64,000 bases of DNA from Promethearchaeota archaeon (lineage in GTDB: Archaea; Asgardarchaeota; Lokiarchaeia; Sigyniarchaeales; Promethearchaeaceae). A model generated the notes under the pieces. The model saw only the letters and a program-made list of their open reading frames with translations. It did not search any database and was not told the origin of the DNA. Each line of letters starts with the position of its first letter. The stretch's first letter is position 1. Where the stretch lies: assembly GCA_016933055.1 (NCBI GenBank), contig JAFGBS010000014.1, positions 150,568 to 214,567 on the forward strand. Direction: 5' to 3'. Made by a program: the position numbers and the translations under genes. Positions 33,698 through 42,695 of this stretch are shown here, one piece after another.

Positions 33698-36265
33698 ATG
33701 TCTAATAATTTTCAAATTATTGAAGGATTTGCGAGTACAGACGCCAAACCTCATTATCCTCCTAACTTGCAATTAGAACCCATACATCAGGCTATTAAGC
33801 TGACCTTTAATTTAGAAAAGAAAATTGCATGGGGATCTGTGACCACTACGATACGTGCAAATTCTGATAATGCAACAACAATAAAATTTGATGCCATCGA
33901 TTTCACGATCAAATCTGTACAAGGAGCGGATTCCTATTCTTATGATGGCGAAAAAGTCACCATGACATGGAATACTGCTTGGAAGAGAGGGCAAATTCAA
34001 GAAATAGTTATTCAGTATTCAATTGAAGAACCCCTATCTGGATTGTATTTTTCTTATCCCGATGATAAATATCCTAACCGAATAGCTTATGTAGTAACGG
34101 ATCACGAAACAGAACGTGCACGCTATCATATTCCATGCATAGATCATCCCGCGATTCGCTGTTCTATTGATTTTTATCTGACTGCAAATGAGAAATATAC
34201 AATTCTTGCAAATGGAAGGTTAATCGAAGAAGGTAAGAATGGCGACGGAACTAAAACAGCCCATTGGAAGCAAAAATTCCCTTGCCCTTCCTATTTGATT
34301 ACTTATGCAATTGGAGAGTTCGTAAATTTCACCGATAGTGTGGTAGATGCAGGTAAAGGGTCCATTCCCATTGCTTATTTTACGACTAATGACTTCACAT
34401 CTGAAGCCCTTAAGCGTACCTTTGATAGAACTCCCGAAATGCTTGAGTGGATGACGAAGAAATTTAAATGCCCCCTCGAATGGGATAAATACTACCAAAT
34501 TATTACTCCTCATTATGCTGGTGCCATGGAAAATATCTCAATGGTAACTTGGGGATCCTTTGCACTGTTACATACCGAGGATGTTGCGAAGGAGTTATGG
34601 TGGAGAATAGATGCTATTAATGTCCACGAGATGTCACATTCGTGGTTTGGAGATATGATTGTTATTAGAGAGTTTACCCACGGATGGCTTAAGGAGTCTT
34701 GGGCTGTATACACCGAAAGTTGCTATTATGAAGATACGAGAGACGAGGATGAATGGAAATATAATATGTATAATAATTCACTTAGATACAGAGAAGAATC
34801 TGACTCAAAATATGCCAGACCAATTGTTAATAAGACATATGATAGCAGTTGGGATATGTATGACCGTCACTTGTATCCAGGTGGTGCATGGAGGATTCAT
34901 ATGCTTCGGCACTTGATAAAAAACCATGTAAGTGATGAGTGCTTCTGGGAGGCTGTATCAGATTATTTGAACACCTATAAAGGGAAAGTAGTTGAAACTA
35001 TAGATTTTCAGCGAAAACTAGAAGAACACTCCGGATTAAGTCTTCAATCGTTTTTTGATCAATGGTTATATTCTCCCGGTTATCCAAAACTGAAAGTTAA
35101 ATTTAACTTTGACGAGAAATCTCACTTAGCATCTCTTAAACTTGACCAAACACAAATTGATGAGAAAAAAAACATTGGTGTATTTCAGTTTCCCCTGGAA
35201 ATTATGTGGGAAACAGAGAATGGATCGTTTGAACGGGAAAAATTCATTATTTCTGAAAAAGTGCAAACCTTGTATTTCAAATGTGTTAAAAAACCCAAGC
35301 AGATACGTATAGATCCTGATTATGTACTATTATGCTCGTTAGAATTCAATCCAGGTACAGACATGCTAAAACAGCAATTGAAAACGGGTGATAGTATTGC
35401 GAAAATCCAAGCAGCAAAGGAATTAACAAAAACGGGAAAGAAAAAAGACTTGGAAACCGTATTTCATGCGTATCGGGATGAAAAATACTGGGGGACTAAA
35501 GTGGAGCTAGCGAAATTATTGAAAGAGTCTCCCTCTTTATACGGAATGCGTCTTCTTAGGGATTTATTAGAAGACGAATCGGATCCATTAGTGCTGACTT
35601 CCTTGATTCATAATTTTGCAAATGTCAGGGAATTCTTTGTATTTGATGCAATGAAGAACTATTTAAAACGACCTGTACACTATCCCTATGCTACAGCCAC
35701 TGCTTTAGAAGTAATTGGCACTATGCGAACGGATGAAGCGTATAAATTTTTAAACACCTATTCCCCACCTAAGGATCCTAAAAATATCGTTAAATCGGGC
35801 TTATATCGAGCAATAGGGAGTATTCGTACTGAGCAAGCTCTCGAATATCTGGTAAAGAAGATCCCATACGGTGAAGACGCAGAAAATTGTCGTTCAAGTA
35901 TAGCTTCTGCTCTTATTTCCTCTCTGAGTTGGATGAAGGAATCCGTAAGGAATCGGTATCTGGAAAAACTAACGGATATCATCCCCGGAGAGACTAACGA
36001 ATTATTCTTGCATAATTTAGCTCGAATTATAAGCACCGTTAAGGATCCCTTGGTAATTACTGCGTTGAAAACGATTAAACGAAAACTAGCGAAACAAGAT
36101 AAACCAGAGATCGATCGATTAATCCAAAAAGTACAGAAAAGCTTAAGTACGGAAGAAGAAATTCGAAATCTAAAATCAGAAATAGATTCTGTTAAGAAAT
36201 CATTGAAGAATTTGAAAGAAGTGGTAGAAAAAATCGAAGCGAGAACAGCACCGGAAAAAAAATAA
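33698..36265 (+). CDS. M1-family zinc aminopeptidase
   Basis: M1 enzymes remove N-terminal residues from peptides. The 855-residue protein has the substrate loop HYAGAMENISMVTW and the zinc motif HEMSHSWFGDMIVIREFTHGWLKESWAVY, in which two histidines and the glutamate 19 residues later bind zinc. The N-terminal beta-saddle (residues 1-200) and the C-terminal region are in place. After the catalytic domain a HEAT-like helical tail (about 560-820) ends in a coiled coil with a lysine-rich tip. No signal peptide is seen, so it is probably cytosolic. An ATG at 33698 follows a short gap from the DUF4091 gene. It is an ordinary member of its family. Confidence 0.95.
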   Translation: MSNNFQIIEGFASTDAKPHYPPNLQLEPIHQAIKLTFNLEKKIAWGSVTTTIRANSDNATTIKFDAIDFTIKSVQGADSYSYDGEKVTMTWNTAWKRGQIQEIVIQYSIEEPLSGLYFSYPDDKYPNRIAYVVTDHETERARYHIPCIDHPAIRCSIDFYLTANEKYTILANGRLIEEGKNGDGTKTAHWKQKFPCPSYLITYAIGEFVNFTDSVVDAGKGSIPIAYFTTNDFTSEALKRTFDRTPEMLEWMTKKFKCPLEWDKYYQIITPHYAGAMENISMVTWGSFALLHTEDVAKELWWRIDAINVHEMSHSWFGDMIVIREFTHGWLKESWAVYTESCYYEDTRDEDEWKYNMYNNSLRYREESDSKYARPIVNKTYDSSWDMYDRHLYPGGAWRIHMLRHLIKNHVSDECFWEAVSDYLNTYKGKVVETIDFQRKLEEHSGLSLQSFFDQWLYSPGYPKLKVKFNFDEKSHLASLKLDQTQIDEKKNIGVFQFPLEIMWETENGSFEREKFIISEKVQTLYFKCVKKPKQIRIDPDYVLLCSLEFNPGTDMLKQQLKTGDSIAKIQAAKELTKTGKKKDLETVFHAYRDEKYWGTKVELAKLLKESPSLYGMRLLRDLLEDESDPLVLTSLIHNFANVREFFVFDAMKNYLKRPVHYPYATATALEVIGTMRTDEAYKFLNTYSPPKDPKNIVKSGLYRAIGSIRTEQALEYLVKKIPYGEDAENCRSSIASALISSLSWMKESVRNRYLEKLTDIIPGETNELFLHNLARIISTVKDPLVITALKTIKRKLAKQDKPEIDRLIQKVQKSLSTEEEIRNLKSEIDSVKKSLKNLKEVVEKIEARTAPEKK

Positions 36266-36348
36266 AAAAAAATTAAAATAGGGTTGAATTTTTGATTATT
36301 AGCGCCCAATGCAACTACAATAAACAAGGCATTGTGTGGGAGTTAACC

Positions 36349-36951
36349 CTATTTTTTTACTAAATGAATGGTAACTATTCCGTGGTTTTCAGTTATTTTT
36401 ATTTTTTTCTTGGGTTCAAAATTCAAACTTATTTTTCTCTTGTATTTGATAGTATCGTGTTCGGCGATAATGATCACTTCTTTTCCATCAATATCAACAG
36501 TTAAATCCTTTTCTGCTACACCAGGCATTTCAAGTACAAGTTCAACAGAACCGTTGTCTTCCACAACATCCATTATTGGAACCTTATATTCTGCATCAGA
36601 AGGTTTTTCTCCTTCTCCCAAGCCTAGGGTCAACGGTTTTTTCTCACTTAAATCAATCAAATGACCGCCAAAGCGTTTCTGAATCCCACTTAGGAATCGG
36701 TCTACATCTTGTTCGGTTGCATCTCCAGATACGCGAATTTCAGGTTCTTTCATTCCAGTTTGATACTTATAAGAGATGGAATAGGATTTAGTTTTTCCAT
36801 CATCACTGAATTTCGACCTAGGAGAGCGGAACTCAAAGATTTCATCGACGTCTTGAAACATATCATCGAATTCATCCCCAAAAAACGACCATTCCTTGAA
36901 CATTTTTTTGATATTTTTATTCATATAATCGAAAATGTCTTCGTCAGGCAT
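36349..36951 (-). CDS. Small heat-shock protein (Hsp20/alpha-crystallin)-like
   Basis: The C-terminal 90 residues form an alpha-crystallin-type beta-sandwich: VPIMDVVEDNGSVELVLEMPGVAEKDLTVDIDGKEVIIIAEHD...KRKISLNFEPKKKIKITENHGIVTIHLVKK. These proteins bind unfolding proteins as ATP-independent chaperones. The N-terminal half is unusual: acidic and phenylalanine-rich (FFGDEFDDMFQDVDEIFEF), and it probably supports oligomerisation. The usual C-terminal I-x-I motif for oligomer assembly is missing, since the chain stops right after the last strand. It lies on the same strand as the multi-RWD RING gene, but the 80-base gap and different role do not suggest a shared operon. Confidence 0.85.
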   Translation of the reverse strand: MPDEDIFDYMNKNIKKMFKEWSFFGDEFDDMFQDVDEIFEFRSPRSKFSDDGKTKSYSISYKYQTGMKEPEIRVSGDATEQDVDRFLSGIQKRFGGHLIDLSEKKPLTLGLGEGEKPSDAEYKVPIMDVVEDNGSVELVLEMPGVAEKDLTVDIDGKEVIIIAEHDTIKYKRKISLNFEPKKKIKITENHGIVTIHLVKK

Positions 36952-37034
36952 ATATTTTTTTCACCTCTTATAGTTAACTATAGGTTAACTAATCTAATAA
37001 AGGTTTGGATCTGGTTCCCAATAAAAGTGAAAAA

Positions 37035-38813
37035 TTACATACTAGGACGCATATGCTGAGGAGGAGGTCTTAAACAGAAGCCACATTTACCAAAAGAGAT
37101 TATGGTCTGATTCCAGCAGTGTTCATGATATAAGCGTTCGCAACTTGGGCACTGAGTTTGACACTGATCATGAGAGTCACCAGTACTGGATGAGATCTTC
37201 AACCCACATTCGGGACAATCTATTTTATGGCAGATAACACAACTAAGTATGGATTCAGCGAAGATTGTCTGAGATATCTGATTGAAAAGATCAATTAAGT
37301 AGTTAAAAGGATGCCATTGCTGGGTAAAGGACTGAATTTGATTGTTGATTTTTTCTTTTATTTCTTCATACTCTTCCAATGCTGATAGAAGCTTGAAGTG
37401 AGGAACTGTTATTGGATATTCATCATTCATTTGGACCTCGAATGTGAATGCCAGATCTTTAGTTTTTAGTTGACCAGATATTTCAATTGAAAATTTGTCG
37501 GTAGTTTTATCATAATCAACCTTTTTTACTCCCCCTTTCAGTAGATCTACTTCAAAACTTATGCGAGATGCCTTGTCAACCAACCAAGAAATCTCTCGTA
37601 ACACATCCACAACGTGGCTCTCTTTTCTCTTCCAATTTTTTAATACCATCAGATCTTGAGGGGAAAAAGGAAGGACTTCTTGCAATGCTGATGAAAACTG
37701 AACTAAAGGCTCGTTAGGATATTTTGAAATATCTAATGTAAGAATATATTCTTTAAATCCGTATGTAAATAAACCTACTTGAAGATGGGAAATTAAACCA
37801 TCTACCATTTCTGTCTTGTATTCCCCAAAGATCATTTTAGCCTCCTGTTCAATGTCACTCAAAAACCAAAGTTTTCCCTCAACCTCCCGAATTAATTCCA
37901 CAACATGACGGGGATTGTTCTCATCCCATGACTTCAAGATTCCAATAGATTCGTCAACATCCCCAAGGATCTTTCTTAAATTATCTTGAACCACCACTTC
38001 TGGCTTCTTTGGAAACGAAGAAAAGTCAATACGAATGATAAAAGTCTGTTCGAGAGTAATCGTAAGATACACTTCCACAACTCCCATAGTATTTCCAACA
38101 TAATCAATAGCGTATTCTTGCTGAATTAGCGCGGCTTCGGTTGATACTTTTACATCCAGTTCGGCATCTAAATTTTGTGCTTCGATGGACGGATATATAG
38201 GTCGTTCGGTGGGGGTGAGTGCGGGTACATTGTAAGGATCTGCTGAGGGATCCAAAGTTGGGTAAATGGATTCATTCTCTGGTACCTCTTCTTCGGAATT
38301 CCATTCTAAAATTTCATCGGGATTGATATATTCCTCTTGTTCATATAGATATTGACTCATATCGGGAGTGAGATATTGTTCCTCTTCATCCTTTTCTTGT
38401 TTATACGATTGTGATGACAATTCTTCCGTACTGAATTCTGCATAGGTAGGTTGGACAGATGGTTCCTCAGTAGATATATATATTTCCTTCTCCTCTTCTT
38501 GCTGTTCAACATAATTTTTAATTAGTACCGCTAATTCTCGTACTGCTGTGACTACATGACTTTCAGGAGTCCAATTATTCAATGCATTAAGTTCAATTTC
38601 CTCCGGAACATTGGGAATTGGGAGGGGAAATATAAAATCTGGTGGGTAAGTAGGAAAATCTTTGGTATATTTTATCTCTAAAGGATATTTTGTTTCCTTA
38701 TTGGGGGATTCATAAATGTATCCATATAAATGTCGGAGATTTCCTTTAACCATATAAAACTTGAATTCGGAAGCAATTAATTGTGCTTCATGGAGTAATT
38801 TTCCATTTTCCAT
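37035..38813 (-). CDS. Multi-RWD (E2-like fold) protein with C-terminal RING/PHD-like zinc domain; possible ubiquitin-ligase-like protein
   Basis: Numbering follows the track frame (M1 at 38891); I prefer the ATG at 38813 because a TATTTAAG box sits about 30 bases upstream. Four UBC/RWD-like repeats (about 27-130, 253-344, 346-438, 441-545) share a closing signature: WTPESHVVTAVREL, WDENNPRHVVELIREV, WKRKESHVVDVLREI, WHPFNYLIDLFNQI. No cysteine occurs in the first 550 residues, so none is a catalytic E2. An acidic, tyrosine-rich linker (131-250) separates repeat 1. The last 68 residues hold CVIC, CPSC, H-x2-C (YHEHCW) and KCGFC, a C-x2-C/C-x2-C/H-x2-C/C-x2-C cross-brace. E2-like fold, RWD repeats and C-terminal RING is the architecture of eukaryotic FANCL. 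That kinship is inference. Confidence 0.75.
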   Translation of the reverse strand: MENGKLLHEAQLIASEFKFYMVKGNLRHLYGYIYESPNKETKYPLEIKYTKDFPTYPPDFIFPLPIPNVPEEIELNALNNWTPESHVVTAVRELAVLIKNYVEQQEEEKEIYISTEEPSVQPTYAEFSTEELSSQSYKQEKDEEEQYLTPDMSQYLYEQEEYINPDEILEWNSEEEVPENESIYPTLDPSADPYNVPALTPTERPIYPSIEAQNLDAELDVKVSTEAALIQQEYAIDYVGNTMGVVEVYLTITLEQTFIIRIDFSSFPKKPEVVVQDNLRKILGDVDESIGILKSWDENNPRHVVELIREVEGKLWFLSDIEQEAKMIFGEYKTEMVDGLISHLQVGLFTYGFKEYILTLDISKYPNEPLVQFSSALQEVLPFSPQDLMVLKNWKRKESHVVDVLREISWLVDKASRISFEVDLLKGGVKKVDYDKTTDKFSIEISGQLKTKDLAFTFEVQMNDEYPITVPHFKLLSALEEYEEIKEKINNQIQSFTQQWHPFNYLIDLFNQISQTIFAESILSCVICHKIDCPECGLKISSSTGDSHDQCQTQCPSCERLYHEHCWNQTIISFGKCGFCLRPPPQHMRPSM

Positions 38814-38956
38814 TTTGAATACCCGAGTTTTTGAATAATAAAGGCTTAAATAGTGCTTTATATCTTGTCCAACAACAAAAAGTGAAGACAATAACTATAA
38901 AATACCGATATGTCTATAAACTGTACAAAAAAAGGGAAAAAAGAAAATCTCATCAT

Positions 38957-39166
38957 TTATTCTTCGAATTTGAAGGATAGGTTCACGCGCGCTCGGTACA
39001 TAACAATTTCATTATTCAAAATCTTCGCATCAAGTTTAATTACTTCTGCAATACGTAGATCCCGCAATGTTTTTGCTGCTGTCTCAACTGCATTATGAAT
39101 TGCATCTTCAAAACTTGTTTCAGAGGAGCCCACTAATTCAATAAACTTATACACAGATTCTGCCAT
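38957..39166 (-). CDS. Dodecin (flavin-binding protein)
   Basis: Dodecins are about 65-70 residue proteins that form hollow dodecamers storing flavin. The 69-residue sequence MAESVYKFIELVGSSETSFEDAIHNAVETAAKTLRDLRIAEVIKLDAKI...YRARVNLSFKFEE matches the family along its whole length. In many dodecins a tryptophan in the SxxSWEDA position stacks on flavin; here that residue is phenylalanine (SFEDA), which may change affinity. The gene is monocistronic or leads into the RWD-RING gene on the same strand. The 266 bases upstream are shared with the divergent ileS and hold AT-rich promoter-like sequence but no gene that I can see. Confidence 0.9.
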   Translation of the reverse strand: MAESVYKFIELVGSSETSFEDAIHNAVETAAKTLRDLRIAEVIKLDAKILNNEIVMYRARVNLSFKFEE

Positions 39167-39432
39167 AGTTTTTCACTTTAATTGTTTATGATATTAAAAA
39201 TCGGATATGTTTTCCGACGAAAATAATTACCCAAAAGGCATTATTAAATTCTTCGGCTACATAAAAAAAGGAAGATGAGAAATCGATGCTTTTTCATTCA
39301 TATAAACCTCAGAGATTTGTACAAAATGAAGATAAATTAGCATTCTCTTTCACAAAATTAAAATGAGATACTTAATGTCTTTTTCTTGACTGAAGTGCAA
39401 TTTCAGTCGATCAATGTTTGTTGTGAAAAAAA

Positions 39433-42400
39433 ATGCGAGATTTAGGAAAACTCGATTCCCTCCAGTTGGAAGAGAGAATACTCAAGTGGTGGGAATGCGA
39501 AAACATATATGAATTAATTAAGCAAAATGAACCCGAAAAACGCGTTTGGCGTTTTATAGATGGTCCTCCCTACACAAGTGGGGATGTGCATCTTGGAACT
39601 GCTTGGAACAAAATAATGAAAGACTTATTGATACGTTACAAGCGAATGCGGGGCTATAAGGTACTGGACACCCCCGGATATGATACACACGGGCTCCCAA
39701 TTGAAGTCGTAATGGAAAAGAAGCTCAATATTCACAACAAACAAGAGATTATCGATTACGGCTTAGATAAATTTATTGAAGAATGTCGTAAATATGCAAA
39801 AAGCATGATTCCCATAATGAATGAACAATTCAAGAGATTGGGTTGCTCATTTTGGGATTGGGAACACCCCTATGTCACCTATGAAAATACATACTTACAA
39901 GGTGCATGGTGGACATTAAAAAAGGCACATGAAAATGGATATTTATATAAATTCTATAAACCTCAGAATTGCTGCCCCAGATGCGCCACAGCATTAGCGA
40001 AGCATGAATTTGAATATGCAAATATAAAAGATACAGCCATTTTCGTAAAGTTCCAGACCATTGAGGACCCCAAAACCTTTTTTGTGATTTGGACAACAAC
40101 TCCGTGGACTCTTGTTGCTAACACCAATATTATGGTCAACCCCGATATTGAATACGTGGAGATGCGTGTAAAGGATGAAACGTGGATAATGGGGATAGCT
40201 GCTACCACAAATTTGCTGCAAAACAAGATGGGATTACCTTTAAACAAAGATGAGGGATTTTCCTACGGTAGGAGATTCAATGGTAGAGAATTGGAAGGAA
40301 AACGCTATATCCATCCTCTTGGGGATGAAGTTCCAATGCAAGCGGAACTTGAGAAGAAACAGCCCAAAGTACATACCGTGGTTCTCAGTTCGGAATTTGT
40401 ATCGGAAGGGGAGGGTTCGGGTCTTGTGCATACCGCCCCCGGTCACGGACCTGAAGATTTTGAAGTAGGTGTCAGAAACGAAATTCCCATTTTTAATCCT
40501 GTAGATCTCTCCGGAAATTATACTGAGGAAGGAGGATATTTCGAGGGGAAAAATGTTGCGGACACGAATGAAGAAATTATCGATATCTTACATAAGAAAG
40601 GTACTTTGCTTCATCAAGAGGAAATCGTACACGAATATGCTCATTGTTGGAGATGCAAAACAAAATTAGTGTACCGTGCTACCGAACAGTGGTTTCTTTC
40701 TTCCTCTGCGATTAAAGATCGAATGATCGAACTGAACCAAGATGTTTATTGGATCCCCGACCAAGCAGGACATTTACAGTTTGAGTCATGGTTGCAAAAT
40801 CTTCAAGATTGGTGTATATCTCGACAGAGATATTGGGGAATTCCTATACCGATCTGGGAATGTACAAATGAAAATTGCGACCATCTAGAAGTAATTGGTA
40901 CTGCAGAGGAGTTGGAACAAAAAGCAGGTAAGATCCCGGAAGATTTGCATAAACCTTGGATCGACGAAGTCGAGCTTCGATGCGATAAATGTGAAGGTGT
41001 CATGAAACGAATTTCCGATGTTCTGGACGTATGGTTTGATTCGGGATCGGTGATGTGGGCAGCTCAAAAATTCTATGACGGGTACATTCATTACGATACA
41101 TGGGAAAAAGCTGATTTTATCATAGAGGGAAAGGATCAAATACGCGGCTGGTTTAACTCATTACTTGGGTGCGCGGTATTAACTTCTGACCGCCGTAGTT
41201 ATGATGCTTGCTATATGCACGGATGGGTTTTATCCCATGGTATTAAGATGTCTAAATCTCTCGGAAATAAAGTGGAACCGAGAGATGTGATCGAGGGAAA
41301 AGTAGAGATCCTTACAGAGCGGCAAAAAGAGCTGCTTCGTGAAGAAGCCCGAGAAATAGAAGCTTCCAAATTTGAAAAAACAAAAAAAAATTTAACTAAG
41401 ACACGAATTTCTAAGAGAAAAAAGAAATATATCAAAGATGATAAACGCTGGTCAGATATCAAGGGAATTGAAACATTTAGGTTTTATTGTGTGACTGCAG
41501 CTGCGCCAGGTGCTGATTTCAGCTTCAACTATAAAGAATATGTGGATTCATATAAAGTGTTGAATACATTATGGAATTCATATGTATTCGCTCAGGAAAA
41601 AATGAGTTTAAACGAGTTCGATCCCCTCAAACACAAATTCAAATGGGAGGATTTAACCCTCGAAGATAAATGGATAATTTCCAAAACGAATGTAGTAATA
41701 AAGGAATTATCTCAGATCTTAGATTCCTATGAGCTTCCGAAATTTCCACAAAGGTTACAAGATTTTATCCTAAATGATGTATCTAGATGGTATATCACCT
41801 TAATACGAGAAAAAGTTGAACCCCGTAGTGAGGATCCCCTTAAAATTCAGACCCTTGCTGTATTATGGTATGTATTACATCGACTTTTACTGGTATTATC
41901 CCCTTTAAATCCGATGATTACAGAAGAAATTTATCAAAAAATGTTTGTAGATCATTTAAAAAATCCGAAGAAATCAGTACATCTCGAGAAATGGCCAAGA
42001 ATTCAAACTAAGCGAATTAATTCGGAAATTGAAGAACAGATGGAACTTAGTCGTCAAATTATAGAGGCAGTTCGTTCATTGAAAGCTGATAATAAAATTA
42101 AATTACGTTGGCCTACCAAAGGTTTGATTATTGTTCCAAAAAAGAATATTCCAGATTTACAATTGATGGAGTTGATACAGAATATGGCTAATGTGAAAAC
42201 TGTACGAATAGCCAAAGAGACTCCCGAAGGCAAGAATTACACATCTGTAGACCATGTTATAGGAAAATTGATTTTAGATCTTAATGACACTGTAGAATTG
42301 CAACGTGAACGTATTTTAAGGGATTTACTTCGCACATTACAACATTTACGAAAAATAAATGATCTAAAAACTGGTGAACCAATTCAAGTCATCCTAGCTA

Positions 42401-42684
42401 CGAAATCCGATTTCGCATTTGATACATTACAGCAAAATGAACCGGAAATTCGATCGAAGATCTCTGCGGAATCTTTTACTATTGAAAGAGAAATTCACTC
42501 GGAAGAAAACGGATGGATACATCACCAATTTTATTTCTGTTTGAATAAGGGATGTTATGCAAGTATCCGGAAAAAGCACATCGATAAAATACGCGAGGGA
42601 AAGGACTATAGTTGTGATTATTGTGAAAAACTAGTGACTGAAGAAAATCTTGGAGAGATTGACATAAGATTTAAAAAATTATGA
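39433..42684 (+). CDS. ileS: Isoleucyl-tRNA synthetase
   Basis: IleRS charges tRNA-Ile. The class I signatures are clear: HIGH as HLGT in PPYTSGDVHLGTAWNK, the editing-domain motif FVIWTTTPWTL, WCISRQRYWGIPIPIW, DVWFDSGSVMW and KMSKS in GIKMSKSLGN. A lysine-rich insertion of about 60 residues (ILTERQKELLREEAREIEAS...KRKKKYIKDDKRWSDIK) lies soon after KMSKS, where most orthologues continue straight to the GADALRFY-type helix. The anticodon-binding domain ends in a cysteine pair region (CLNKGC...CDYC) that may bind zinc. At 1083 residues it is of usual size for archaeal IleRS. It is separated from neighbours on both sides by opposite-strand genes. Confidence 0.97.
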   Translation: MRDLGKLDSLQLEERILKWWECENIYELIKQNEPEKRVWRFIDGPPYTSGDVHLGTAWNKIMKDLLIRYKRMRGYKVLDTPGYDTHGLPIEVVMEKKLNIHNKQEIIDYGLDKFIEECRKYAKSMIPIMNEQFKRLGCSFWDWEHPYVTYENTYLQGAWWTLKKAHENGYLYKFYKPQNCCPRCATALAKHEFEYANIKDTAIFVKFQTIEDPKTFFVIWTTTPWTLVANTNIMVNPDIEYVEMRVKDETWIMGIAATTNLLQNKMGLPLNKDEGFSYGRRFNGRELEGKRYIHPLGDEVPMQAELEKKQPKVHTVVLSSEFVSEGEGSGLVHTAPGHGPEDFEVGVRNEIPIFNPVDLSGNYTEEGGYFEGKNVADTNEEIIDILHKKGTLLHQEEIVHEYAHCWRCKTKLVYRATEQWFLSSSAIKDRMIELNQDVYWIPDQAGHLQFESWLQNLQDWCISRQRYWGIPIPIWECTNENCDHLEVIGTAEELEQKAGKIPEDLHKPWIDEVELRCDKCEGVMKRISDVLDVWFDSGSVMWAAQKFYDGYIHYDTWEKADFIIEGKDQIRGWFNSLLGCAVLTSDRRSYDACYMHGWVLSHGIKMSKSLGNKVEPRDVIEGKVEILTERQKELLREEAREIEASKFEKTKKNLTKTRISKRKKKYIKDDKRWSDIKGIETFRFYCVTAAAPGADFSFNYKEYVDSYKVLNTLWNSYVFAQEKMSLNEFDPLKHKFKWEDLTLEDKWIISKTNVVIKELSQILDSYELPKFPQRLQDFILNDVSRWYITLIREKVEPRSEDPLKIQTLAVLWYVLHRLLLVLSPLNPMITEEIYQKMFVDHLKNPKKSVHLEKWPRIQTKRINSEIEEQMELSRQIIEAVRSLKADNKIKLRWPTKGLIIVPKKNIPDLQLMELIQNMANVKTVRIAKETPEGKNYTSVDHVIGKLILDLNDTVELQRERILRDLLRTLQHLRKINDLKTGEPIQVILATKSDFAFDTLQQNEPEIRSKISAESFTIEREIHSEENGWIHHQFYFCLNKGCYASIRKKHIDKIREGKDYSCDYCEKLVTEENLGEIDIRFKKL

Positions 42685-42695
42685 GAATTCGCTTC

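Noticed and set aside
35758-36327. 189-residue minus-strand ORF
   Set aside because: Antisense shadow of the M1 aminopeptidase 3' end with no recognisable domain.
37035-38813. Active E2 enzymes in the RWD repeats
   Set aside because: There is no cysteine in the first 550 residues, so no thioester site exists.
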